Origin: Nitrospirales bacterium
GTDB lineage: Bacteria; Nitrospirota; Nitrospiria; Nitrospirales; UBA8639
Length of the DNA stretch: 32,609 nt
Assembly: GCA_022824735.1 (NCBI GenBank)
Contig: JAJDZI010000086.1
Coordinates: 1 to 32,609, forward strand
Direction: 5' to 3'
A program made the position numbers and the translations under genes. Below the pieces are notes generated by a model. It was not told where the DNA came from, did no database searches, and was given only the letters and a program-made list of their open reading frames with translations. Below, piece by piece: positions 1 to 8,137 of the stretch (positions are counted from its first letter, which is position 1; each line of letters starts with the position of its first letter).

Positions 1-549
1 GCGCGCCATGACGGCGGCGATGCCGAGACCGGCTTCGGGGTGGAACTGGGCGGCGGGGTGGCCTGGAATGCCCCAGACGTGGGCTTGGCGCTGAATCTGG
101 AGGGGCGGACGCTGCTGGCGCACCGGGATGACGACTTCCGGGATCAAGGCGTGGCCGCCGCCTTTACCTTTGACCCCGACCCGGCCAGTCCACGGGGCCC
201 ATCGCTGAGCCTCCGTCAGGATTGGGGCGGCCGGGCGACCGGCGGCCTGGCTGCGTTGTTTGCGGCAGACCCGCCGGCGCAACGCCAAGGCGCGGCAGGC
301 GCCCCGGCCATGAGCCGCTGGGGGGCAGAGGCGGCCTGGGGCTTCCCGGCCTTTGGCGGCGCGTTCACCGGCAGCCCGCACGTGGGCCTGGGGCTGGGTC
401 AAAGGAGCCGGAACTATACCCTAGGCTGGCGTCTGGCACCGGCCACGGCTGCGTCGGCGCTGACGCTGGATCTCCAAACCACGCGCCAGGAATTCGACGG
501 GGGCCAGCCGGTCCACAACGTCGGGCTGGAAATCACGACCCAGTGGTGA
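1..549 (+). CDS. C-terminal fragment of an autotransporter/outer-membrane beta-barrel-like repeat protein (5' truncated by window edge)
   Basis: Frame 1 is open from base 1 (RHDGGDAETGFGVELGGGVAW...) to TGA at 547-549; alternating aromatic/Gly-rich strands end in 'NVGLEITTQW', typical of a barrel terminus. Confidence 0.6.
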   Translation, partial: ARHDGGDAETGFGVELGGGVAWNAPDVGLALNLEGRTLLAHRDDDFRDQGVAAAFTFDPDPASPRGPSLSLRQDWGGRATGGLAALFAADPPAQRQGAAGAPAMSRWGAEAAWGFPAFGGAFTGSPHVGLGLGQRSRNYTLGWRLAPATAASALTLDLQTTRQEFDGGQPVHNVGLEITTQW

Positions 550-635
550 GGGGCCCTTCTTCGGTGTAGCCGCGCGATTTAATCGCGCCTTTCTCCCTCT
601 CCCAGAGGGTGGGAGAGGGCAGGGTGAGGGGGCAA

Positions 636-678
636 CCGGAGATTGCCGGATTCGCTTCGCTAATCCGACAATCTCCGG
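636..678. repeat. Near-perfect inverted repeat (CCGGAGATTGCCGGATT / AATCCGACAATCTCCGG)
   Basis: 17-nt arms with a single mismatch around a ~9-nt loop; lies between the barrel gene and the convergent minus-strand operon. Confidence 0.75.
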
Positions 679-720
679 CCAGTGGCCGTCACGTGTCCAT
701 TTCGTAGCATCATGATGGCC

Positions 721-1683
721 TTACCGCCTAGTGATCTTTGGACCGACATAGACTACGTAAACCGGCTTGCCGAACTCTATGGGCCAGGAGAAATGCAGGC
801 GAAGTGTCAGGTGTTTCTCCTTGCCGTGCCATGGACAAAACAAAGACTCTCCGGCGACGTTTGGATGGGGAAATGTCAACTGATTGCGGAAACTTGATTT
901 CTCGTCATCCGACGAGTCGGAGAACAGCGCGGTATAACCGCCCGTGAAGTGTTTTTGATAAATCTGATGGCCTTCCGGAGTGCGCCCGCCATTCTCGTCG
1001 AATTCGCGCGCGAGTTGGTCCAGTATACCGAGCAAAACAACGATGCGATCTGCTGTGCTCTGGACAAAAGGAAGCCCTTGAAGAGGCTCAAAGCAATCAC
1101 CAGAGAAGGTCAGATGCATGAAACGTCTAGTAGAAGTTTCTCGTAATTTGTCCCATGACTTGATCTTGGGTGCTTCGATGCGAAGCTTTTCTTCCAGTGT
1201 GACTTCATCGCGCCAGTTGTCTACATGCGTATGCTGGTCTTCTAAGCCTTCGTCCTCCCGGCGCCATATTACCTCCGCGGGCGAGTAATCCCAATCGGAC
1301 GGAGTGATGCTGACCAGACCGCATTCAACGCTATGAAACGTTCGAAATGCGGCTTCACCAACCGCGGAATCCGTAACTATCTCGCCTCGGCATTCCAAGT
1401 ATGCATTTTCAGCATGCTGTCGCAAATCTTCCCAGAACGGACCGTGACGCGTGAGCCATCCCATTGCGGCTCGGCGTTCGTCGTTAGTCAGTTGCCCAAG
1501 AGTCTGTTGCATCGTCATATGCGGCATCGGATTGCGGTTCAGAAGCGCACGATGGCAATGCAACTCCAGTCCGAAGCGTTGGGCTACGCTACGCATGGTC
1601 ATCAGCCGCGCTAGAGCATCGCGAAACGCCGATTTTTCACGAAACTGGCCGTGGATTGACAAATCATTGACCAGGAAATCCAA
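721..1683 (-). CDS. Uncharacterised 320-aa protein, third gene of a DUF262/DUF3696 ATPase operon (putative defence component, possibly NsnA-like)
   Basis: Uninterrupted ORF with TTG start 3 nt after the ATPase TGA (TGA-TCT-TTG); no family recognised; C-terminus LTLRLHFSWPIEFGKPVYVVYVGPKITRR. Confidence 0.75.
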   Translation of the reverse strand: MDFLVNDLSIHGQFREKSAFRDALARLMTMRSVAQRFGLELHCHRALLNRNPMPHMTMQQTLGQLTNDERRAAMGWLTRHGPFWEDLRQHAENAYLECRGEIVTDSAVGEAAFRTFHSVECGLVSITPSDWDYSPAEVIWRREDEGLEDQHTHVDNWRDEVTLEEKLRIEAPKIKSWDKLRETSTRRFMHLTFSGDCFEPLQGLPFVQSTADRIVVLLGILDQLAREFDENGGRTPEGHQIYQKHFTGGYTALFSDSSDDEKSSFRNQLTFPHPNVAGESLFCPWHGKEKHLTLRLHFSWPIEFGKPVYVVYVGPKITRR

Positions 1684-1686
1684 AGA

Positions 1687-2886
1687 TCAACTCCAGCCAG
1701 CAAAGTAATTCATGTCTTTGTCGAACTGGTCGAAAAATCCTTCCGGCCAACTGTCGATGTTTCCATGGGTATCTAGGATTGGACTTTGGACCTGAGAAGT
1801 GCTGCTCGGTTGATCTTCTCGTCTCATTTGGAAAAAGTGCAAGGCGACATCATCGGCAGGTAGCGTTCGGTTTTTGATAGTCCGTCTGATGCCGTTCAAC
1901 ACGTGGTCGCTGTGTGTTTCAATCACAACCTGCACGCCCGCTGCCGCGACTTGGGCCAAGAATTCACCCATCATCGCCTGCCCGGCAGGATGCATATGCA
2001 CTTCAGGGTTCTCGATCAGAAGTAAATCTTCTTTATTTGCAACTAGGGCGGCCACTACGATGGGAAGAACCTGCGTCAGTCCAAATCCTGTATGAATAGG
2101 CCGGTGGAAATCCGTATCGGTGGACATGCGAATCCCTAATGTCACAGCATTGGCGTGACGGACTTGATTAGTCTCCAACACACAATCCGGGAAAAAACGC
2201 GCCATGCGTGCCTCTACTTGCCGGAACAGAGTAGGCGGTACGTCCTGAACCACGAGGCTATCCACCACATGGGTGTCACGCCTCGAGTGAAGAATGCTGA
2301 TGGCGTATTCTCCTCTTGGGCCAACGACGGGCGTGAGTTGAGGATCGTCAAATAAGTAATATTCGCGCGGCCCTAGCCGCTCAGCCGTTAAGTAAGTGAG
2401 CCCGCACATGCGTTTGGCCAACGAATCAGCTAGCAGTACACTTGGTGGCTTGTCACTCGATTGTGTCAGCACACCATGTGGCAATAAGTGGCGAAACGGC
2501 TGAGTTCTATCAATCTCTATGGACAAGGCTATTTCGTTGGTAGGACCACTGAAGCGCCTCAGTTCCATGGACATCTCGTCGCGTTCACCTTCAAATTCCC
2601 ATTGAAATCGAGCTGTATCGCTGTCCAACAACGCAATCGTACAGGACTGGCGTCCATGGACTTTATCAATCACGTCGCCTACGGTGCCAAGTCGCACTAC
2701 ACTGCCATTGAGCAGCAAGCGCATCGACCATTCATGTTCGCGCATAGTCTGATGCAGAAGAACGAGCGCGTGCAGTACTGACGATTTTCCAGAGGCATTG
2801 ACGCCGGACAGCAAGGTTAGTGGGCGTAGTGGAAGCTTCAATGATTCAAAGCATTTAAAATGCTGTAGGTCTATCCGCGTGAGCAC
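1687..2886 (-). CDS. AAA family (OLD/ABC-like) ATPase with DUF3696-like C-terminus
   Basis: Walker A GVNASGKSS; Walker B LLLIENPEVHMHP; ETHSDH motif; C-terminal GFFDQFDKDMNYF. GTG start overlaps the upstream gene by 32 bp. Confidence 0.88.
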   Translation of the reverse strand: MLTRIDLQHFKCFESLKLPLRPLTLLSGVNASGKSSVLHALVLLHQTMREHEWSMRLLLNGSVVRLGTVGDVIDKVHGRQSCTIALLDSDTARFQWEFEGERDEMSMELRRFSGPTNEIALSIEIDRTQPFRHLLPHGVLTQSSDKPPSVLLADSLAKRMCGLTYLTAERLGPREYYLFDDPQLTPVVGPRGEYAISILHSRRDTHVVDSLVVQDVPPTLFRQVEARMARFFPDCVLETNQVRHANAVTLGIRMSTDTDFHRPIHTGFGLTQVLPIVVAALVANKEDLLLIENPEVHMHPAGQAMMGEFLAQVAAAGVQVVIETHSDHVLNGIRRTIKNRTLPADDVALHFFQMRREDQPSSTSQVQSPILDTHGNIDSWPEGFFDQFDKDMNYFAGWS

Positions 2887-3976
2887 CCAGAACCCCCTCT
2901 AAAGTTTTTCGGACCATCTCAAAGCGGTACTTTACTCGTCTGGTATCGCTTGTGCCATAGGTGATCGCGGCATTGAACTCTTCATCTTCAAGTAGCTTAT
3001 AAAGAGTTTGGCGGAGCAGTTCGGCGTGCTCTTCTACAAGGCGTTCGGGGTAATACGACAACCCGGTGCTCATCACGTCCCAAAGGGATGCATTGAGAAC
3101 GCTCCGCCGGTCTTGTCCGGCCTCGTGCTTTCTGAACGCATGCTTGCCGAACAGCGTGAAATTATTGATAAGGCTTCTGCGAAATTCCGCAGACAAGCGC
3201 TTCAACTTAGATTCGTCCATCTTGTTCATTTGACGCAGACATTCGGCAAGGAACTCATCCATGTCGCCGCGATATTCATCAATCCCAAGCAGTTGAAATG
3301 CACAAAATCGATTGACGAACTCCTTGTCGCGCATTGACTTATAATTCAAACTCTCGCCTGTTGCCTCAAGAAATATATCGGTTTTCGCTTCATCTTTCAG
3401 GAAGCGGGTTGCCGGCCCCATAAAGAGGCAGTTGCGCATCTGCTGACGCGTAAGCGGTACGCCGCCATTCACCCTCTCGAAAATGTCCAGACGAGCACGT
3501 TCCGGCGCCTTCGAGTCGATGATGTAGAAAATGAGATTGCTATCTTCGATGCGGTTCCGAAGCTTAGGCGAAAGGTCAGAGAATTTTTTGCCGTCGAGTT
3601 CGTCGCGCCCCGGGAGTTGCAGCTTCAGATTGCCATCAACAAACTGTGTGAATGTGGACAGGCGCTGTAATCCGTCCACGACCACCATTCTTCCTTCGTC
3701 ATCTTCAGCCATGTAGAAAACCGGCAAAGGTATCCGCATGATCACAGATTCGATGAGCTTGCTTTGCTTGTCTTCGGGCCAAATGAAATCGCGCTGAAAG
3801 TCCGGATCCATCACGTAGTTTCCTTGATGAATCCGCCGGATGACGTCGTGAATCGTTCGATTTTCGTTCCGGATCAGGAGATCGTCGATTGGGTAGTCTC
3901 CCCAAGACGCATCCTCGGTATCCAGGCCTTCAATTTCTTCGTCCTTGGTCGGCAGTTCGGAAAGTTGAGCTTCCAT
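2855..3976 (-). CDS. DUF262 (GmrSD N-terminal/ParB-like nuclease fold) protein without an obvious C-terminal HNH (DUF1524) domain
   Basis: DPDFQRDFIWPEDKQSKLIESVIMRIPLPVFY...VVVDGLQRLSTFTQF is the DUF262 signature (DGxQR). ATG at 3976 with GGAG upstream; the ORF can extend to TTG at 4108. Confidence 0.88.
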   Translation of the reverse strand: MEAQLSELPTKDEEIEGLDTEDASWGDYPIDDLLIRNENRTIHDVIRRIHQGNYVMDPDFQRDFIWPEDKQSKLIESVIMRIPLPVFYMAEDDEGRMVVVDGLQRLSTFTQFVDGNLKLQLPGRDELDGKKFSDLSPKLRNRIEDSNLIFYIIDSKAPERARLDIFERVNGGVPLTRQQMRNCLFMGPATRFLKDEAKTDIFLEATGESLNYKSMRDKEFVNRFCAFQLLGIDEYRGDMDEFLAECLRQMNKMDESKLKRLSAEFRRSLINNFTLFGKHAFRKHEAGQDRRSVLNASLWDVMSTGLSYYPERLVEEHAELLRQTLYKLLEDEEFNAAITYGTSDTRRVKYRFEMVRKTLEGVLGAHADRPTAF

Positions 3977-4433
3977 GGTGTTGTTGCTCCGTGTTATCTG
4001 CATATACCGATTGATCTGTCCGTTTATAGTTTCGGCTTGTTCAGAGATAACCTCTGCGAAGTGGCAACAGACGGGGTACTTATGGTATATCGCCGGTGGC
4101 CAAATCAATAGGCCGGTATTGCCCTAGCTTGCACGATGAACTCCTGAAACGCTGCGATGCTATGGTCCTTAAGGAAATGCCGAGTCTTTTGCTGCAGATC
4201 ATGAAATATTACCATAGTCAACCTTCCGGCATCCGTCAATGTTGATGGTGGCACATGCACGGTCCGTCACCGTCGTTCTTGGCCTCTTCGAAAATCAGAT
4301 AATCTGGGGGCAGTGAATCGAGGCTCGGGCCATTTCCTTTCAATCAGCCGATGGTCAACCTTTCATATAGCCGTACCAAAACCTTACAATCAGCCGATAA
4401 ATGATCGTGTCTGCTCTTATGGTGCTTCCTTCT

Positions 4434-4494
4434 CCAAGCGGCCTCTCCGGGCCGCATGAGATGCGGCAGCTACAAATGCGTAGAGGCCGCTTGG
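4434..4494. repeat. Nested inverted repeat: outer 13-bp perfect arms CCAAGCGGCCTCT/AGAGGCCGCTTGG, inner GCCGCAT-gag-ATGCGGC
   Basis: Arms read directly at 4434-4446 / 4482-4494 and 4451-4457 / 4461-4467. Confidence 0.85.
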
Positions 4495-4525
4495 CAACAT
4501 ACGATATTCACTCTACCTCCCCTAA

Positions 4526-4546
4526 CCCCTCCTTACAAAGGAGGGG
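4526..4546. repeat. Dispersed palindromic repeat CCCCTCCTT-aca-AAGGAGGGG
   Basis: Perfect 9-bp arms, 3-nt loop; related copy at 27120-27164. Confidence 0.85.
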
Positions 4547-4572
4547 AAGGGAAAGGAGCACGGCTTTTCCCC

Positions 4573-5694
4573 ATGGCGTCGTTTGGTCGTAGCTTGATGG
4601 TCATGCCAAGCTTGATGATCATGCCAACCTGGTCCGTGAGTCTCCTCTGTGTCGTCATCTGGGTCGTGGGGTCGGGCATGTCTTCGGGGGTCTGCCGGGT
4701 CGAGGAGGGTACGGACCCCCGGGTGATGATGCGCGAGTTGAAAGGCACCTGTAGCGAGGAGGACCGGCAGGCGCTGGCCGTCTCCGCGGACGACGTGTTG
4801 GCGGCGTTGCAGAAGGGCCGGGGGGTGGCGTTGAAAGGGGCTGTGCTGACAGGCGACCTGCCTTTGGACCGTTTGAGCCTCCAGCCGTTTGAACCGGGAT
4901 TGGTCAAGCATCCGGACATTGTTGAACGCATCCAAGCCGAGCGGGTGTCCGAGGTTCGCGTCATTCACGGGCCATTCATGCTTGAAGACGTGGAGGTGCA
5001 GGGCATTCTGGCGACTCACCTCGTCAAGCCCGGGTACATCGTCGTTCGAGGGCCGGTGAGCCTGCGGGGCAGCACGGTCCGGCGGTCCATGGACTTGTCC
5101 AGGATGGTCATCCTGGAGCAAGCCGATTTTTCCGGTATGCACGTCGGCCATGAGGGATTCTTTATTCGAGCCGTGTTTGCCCAAGATGCGGATTTTACCC
5201 GGACGGCGTTCGGCACGCATTCCCGGTTTCATCAGGCCCTGTTCATGGGAAAGGCCGTGTTTACGGGAGCGCGGTTTGAGGGCCTTGCGGAATTACTGGA
5301 GGTGTCCTTTGCGGAGGACGCCGAGTTTGGGCGCACCCGGTTTCTTCAGGGGACGGGTTTCTCCGGAAGCCGGTTTCGCAAGACGCTGGATTTGTCCGGG
5401 TCCCGGTTTGAGCGTGAGGTCTATTTTCGGTTTGCCGAGTTCCAGGGCAAGACGGATTTTCACCGGGCGCTGTTTCGGAACACGGTGGATTTTACGGATG
5501 CCCGGTTTCAAGGCGACGCGGATTTTCGAGAGGCCGTCTTCGAGCGGCCCGGCTTGATTTCCGGCATCGATCTTCCGGAATCGGGTGGTAAGGGAGGCCC
5601 CACCGGCCGGGACCGCGATTTCTTCCTCCTGCTTGCTATCCTGGCCGTTCTGTGGTTGTTGCTGCTCGCAGTCTGGAAGAGAAAAGGCCGGTGA
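4573..5694 (+). CDS. Pentapeptide-repeat protein with N-terminal hydrophobic segment and C-terminal TM anchor
   Basis: Many A(D/N)F-like repeats (ADFSG, DADFTR, AVFTGARF, TDFHRALF, VDFTDARF, ADFREAVF); C-terminal FFLLLAILAVLWLLLLAVWKRKGR. The 4456 start lies in a repeat, so a later start (4573 or beyond) is preferred. Confidence 0.8.
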   Translation: MASFGRSLMVMPSLMIMPTWSVSLLCVVIWVVGSGMSSGVCRVEEGTDPRVMMRELKGTCSEEDRQALAVSADDVLAALQKGRGVALKGAVLTGDLPLDRLSLQPFEPGLVKHPDIVERIQAERVSEVRVIHGPFMLEDVEVQGILATHLVKPGYIVVRGPVSLRGSTVRRSMDLSRMVILEQADFSGMHVGHEGFFIRAVFAQDADFTRTAFGTHSRFHQALFMGKAVFTGARFEGLAELLEVSFAEDAEFGRTRFLQGTGFSGSRFRKTLDLSGSRFEREVYFRFAEFQGKTDFHRALFRNTVDFTDARFQGDADFREAVFERPGLISGIDLPESGGKGGPTGRDRDFFLLLAILAVLWLLLLAVWKRKGR

Positions 5695-5696
5695 GT

Positions 5697-5923
5697 GGAC
5701 AGGCACGGGGGGCCGTCCCTACACCATGCCAAAGACACAATATATAGACGTTTTCGTTGCCTCTCTCCACCAAAAGTGGTATATTAGCGCCCATACGTCT
5801 CGACTGGGTGAAGGGACGGCCTCCGTGTCGTTCCCGATGGACAACCACAGGGGGTTGTCCCTACCGGTGTCATCATGGAGCCGGTCGACCCCGGGTTGTA
5901 GGGACAGGCCCCCGTGCCTGTCC
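5697..5923. repeat. Intergenic element bounded by ~26-bp inverted repeats (GGACAGGCACGGGGGGCCGTCCCTAC / GTAGGGACAGGCCCCCGTGCCTGTCC)
   Basis: Arms at 5697-5722 and 5898-5923 are reverse complements with about two mismatches; related internal sequence around 5813-5878. Confidence 0.75.
5757..5785 (+). promoter_or_regulatory. Putative sigma70 promoter for scpAB (TTGCCT-17 bp-TATATT)
   Basis: -35 TTGCCT 5757-5762, 17-nt spacer, -10 TATATT 5780-5785, upstream of scpA. Confidence 0.45.
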
Positions 5924-5937
5924 GGTTGGTGGCCATC

Positions 5938-6765
5938 ATGCAACAGGTTGAAACCGCATACGAGGTGAAACTTGAGGCCTTCAATGGGCCTCTTGACTTG
6001 TTGCTCCACCTCATCCGCAAGCACGAAATCAATATTTACGATATCCCGATCGCCCTGATTACCCGGCAATATCTTGAGTATCTTCAGATCATGAAGGAAC
6101 TCAATCTCTCGTTTGCCGGTGATTTTTTGGTCATGGCCTCTACCCTGATTCACATCAAATCTCGAACCCTGCTTCCGCAGGAAACAGCCCCCGAGCCGGG
6201 TGACGAGGAAGGTGAAGATCCCCGGAGCGAGTTGGTGCGTCGCCTGGTCGAGTACCAGCAGTTCAAGGAAGTCGCCGGCCGGTTGTCCGATCAGGAACGA
6301 TTGTGGCGGCAGGTGTTCCAACGGGAGCCCGAACAGAGCCAGTCGGTCCGGGACGTGTTGTCCGAGGACGTGCAGGTTTTCGATCTCCTGAGCGCCTTGC
6401 AGGAAGTCCTGGCTCAAACTGCCGTGTCCACGGGGTTGGAATTCACGCCGGATACGTTGACGGTCCAGGACCGTATCAACAACGTGATCGAACGCCTGGA
6501 GGAGACACCGGCTTTAACCTTTGCCGCGTTGTTTGAAGGGGAGACTGACCGGTTGACCGTGATCGTCACCTTTTTGGCGTTATTGGAACTCGTGCGGATG
6601 AAACTGGTCCGCCTGACGCAAGTGAATTTCGGGGGGCCTATCCGGATCACTCGCACGTTCCTTGCGTGGCAATCCGAAGAGCACCCGGAAGGGAACGGGG
6701 CCTCGCCCCGGATCATGAACAACGATGAACACCATGGAGGTTTCGATGGAAATGGAATCCTCTGA
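5938..6765 (+). CDS. scpA: Segregation and condensation protein A
   Basis: YEVKLEAFNGPLDLLLHLIRKHEINIYDIPIALITRQYLEYL is a classic ScpA N-terminus; followed by scpB. Confidence 0.95.
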   Translation: MQQVETAYEVKLEAFNGPLDLLLHLIRKHEINIYDIPIALITRQYLEYLQIMKELNLSFAGDFLVMASTLIHIKSRTLLPQETAPEPGDEEGEDPRSELVRRLVEYQQFKEVAGRLSDQERLWRQVFQREPEQSQSVRDVLSEDVQVFDLLSALQEVLAQTAVSTGLEFTPDTLTVQDRINNVIERLEETPALTFAALFEGETDRLTVIVTFLALLELVRMKLVRLTQVNFGGPIRITRTFLAWQSEEHPEGNGASPRIMNNDEHHGGFDGNGIL

Positions 6766-7537
6766 CAAAACAGATATGCCTGTCCTGAGCGTAGGGCGCA
6801 ACGCGCCTGAAGTCGAAGGGCCTGTCCTGAGCGAAGTCGAAGGAGGCGAAGTCGAAGGGACCGATGCCGTGGAATCGGCCGCGGGTCTCGCCGACGGGTT
6901 GAGTGAGCAGGAACTCAAGGGGATTATCGAAGCCCTGTTATTCGTGTCCCGCGAGCCGCTTCTTCTCGACAAAGTCACAGCGGTCCTGGCAGGTCCGCCC
7001 AAGGTGTCGATCCATAACGCCATGAAGGCCCTTCAGCAGGATTATGACCAAGACGGCCGCGGCCTCCAGATTGTCGAGTTGGCCGGCGGGTACGCCATGG
7101 TCACGCGGGCCGATTGTGCCCCGTGGATTACCAAGCTGAATAAGGTCAAGGCGTCCGTCAAAGTGTCCCGGTCAGCATTGGAAACCCTGGCGATCATTGC
7201 TTACAAGCAGCCGGCCATGCGTGCGGAGATCGAACAGATTCGCGGGGTGGAAACGTCGAGCGTGTTACGGACGTTGCTTGACCAGAAACTCATCCGCATC
7301 GTGGGCCGAAAGGACATTCCCGGCCGGCCCATCCTGTACGGCACTTCAAAGACCTTCCTCCAGAAATTCGGGCTCCGGGATCTTCGGGATTTGCCGCCCC
7401 TCCGTGACTTCGCGGCATTGGGGCAAGGAGAAAATCCCGAACTGTTTGAAGAAGATCCGGATGGTTCCCGGCAAGCCGGCGCCGAACCGGTTGTCGAAGA
7501 ACCCGCTCGGGAGTATCCCGAACCCGTTGCCACGTAG
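6725..7537 (+). CDS. scpB: Segregation and condensation protein B
   Basis: IIEALLFVSREPLLLDKV...ALETLAIIAYKQPAMRAEIEQIRGV...LYGTSKTFLQKFGL is ScpB-typical; start overlaps scpA. Confidence 0.95.
   Translation: MNTMEVSMEMESSDKTDMPVLSVGRNAPEVEGPVLSEVEGGEVEGTDAVESAAGLADGLSEQELKGIIEALLFVSREPLLLDKVTAVLAGPPKVSIHNAMKALQQDYDQDGRGLQIVELAGGYAMVTRADCAPWITKLNKVKASVKVSRSALETLAIIAYKQPAMRAEIEQIRGVETSSVLRTLLDQKLIRIVGRKDIPGRPILYGTSKTFLQKFGLRDLRDLPPLRDFAALGQGENPELFEEDPDGSRQAGAEPVVEEPAREYPEPVAT
6779..6859. repeat. Dispersed CCTGTCCTGAGCG...GAAGTCGAAGG repeat cluster inside scpB
   Basis: CCTGTCCTGAGCG at 6779 and 6821; GAAGTCGAAGG at 6809, 6833 and 6848; encodes PVLSVGRNAPEVEGPVLSEVEGGEVEG. Confidence 0.8.
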
Positions 7538-7682
7538 GGATGGCCCTGTGGTTTTGCCCTGCCTCTGTTGCCTGAGACGGGCCCCTTCTTTTTCCAAACC
7601 ATTGCCTTTCTCGATATAGTGCTCCCGACGTGTGCGCGAATTACGTTCGCATTCCGCGCGGCTCGAATCCCCGAAGAAGGAA

Positions 7683-7811
7683 GACGCATGGATCTCGTAC
7701 TCCCCGATAAACGCTCACGCATTGGAACGGACCTCAGACGCCTGCTTGACCCGGCCAAGGTCAAGGACGACGTGTCCACCTTGCGTGCGTATGCGGTCGA
7801 TGCCAGCATCT
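7683..7811 (+). pseudogene. Truncated 5' duplicate of the FAD/Fe-S oxidase gene
   Basis: MDLVLPDKRSRIGTDLRRLLDPAKVKDDVSTLRAYAVDASI matches the start of the intact gene at 8479 at constant offset (791 bp), ~90% nt identity over 129 bp, then diverges. Confidence 0.85.
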
Positions 7812-7870
7812 GTTGCCTGACATTAATCGACAAATGATTTCTTAGCAGATATATGCAAGAGAACGGCACT

Positions 7871-7912
7871 CGGTTAGCTTGCTTTTTCCTCCACTTGGGC
7901 ATAGCCTAACCG
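7871..7912. promoter_or_regulatory. Inverted repeat CGGTTAG...CTAACCG upstream of the toxin-antitoxin operon (possible autoregulatory operator)
   Basis: 7-bp perfect arms at 7871-7877 and 7906-7912, 27 bp before the antitoxin start. Confidence 0.35.
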
Positions 7913-7939
7913 TCGGAACTGTTAGAGGAGGAGATAAAG

Positions 7940-8137
7940 ATGGCAACGGCTAAGAGCGAAGCGCTGGAGATGATTCAAAATCTTCCTGACGATATAACGA
8001 CTGGCGTGATCATGGAGGAACTGTTTTTTAAGCAGCAGGTGGAGAAGGGGCTTCAAGATGTCGCCGAAGGGCATGTGGTCAGCCATGAAGAATTAAAAGA
8101 AAGAATCGCTCGATGGCGAAACTCCGTTGGTCGCTGA
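7940..8137 (+). CDS. Putative antitoxin of a type II TA module
   Basis: 65-aa acidic protein, strong RBS (GAGGAGGAG), ...FFKQQVEKGLQDVAEGHVVSHEELKERIARW resembles RelB/Phd-like antitoxins; overlaps the toxin gene. Confidence 0.75.
   Translation: MATAKSEALEMIQNLPDDITTGVIMEELFFKQQVEKGLQDVAEGHVVSHEELKERIARWRNSVGR

Noticed and set aside
636-678. Intrinsic terminator for the defence operon
   Set aside because: Strong hairpin but no U-tract on either strand; more like a dispersed palindromic repeat.
5719-6417. 232-aa minus-strand ORF
   Set aside because: Lies across repeat DNA and antisense to scpA; no domain signature.
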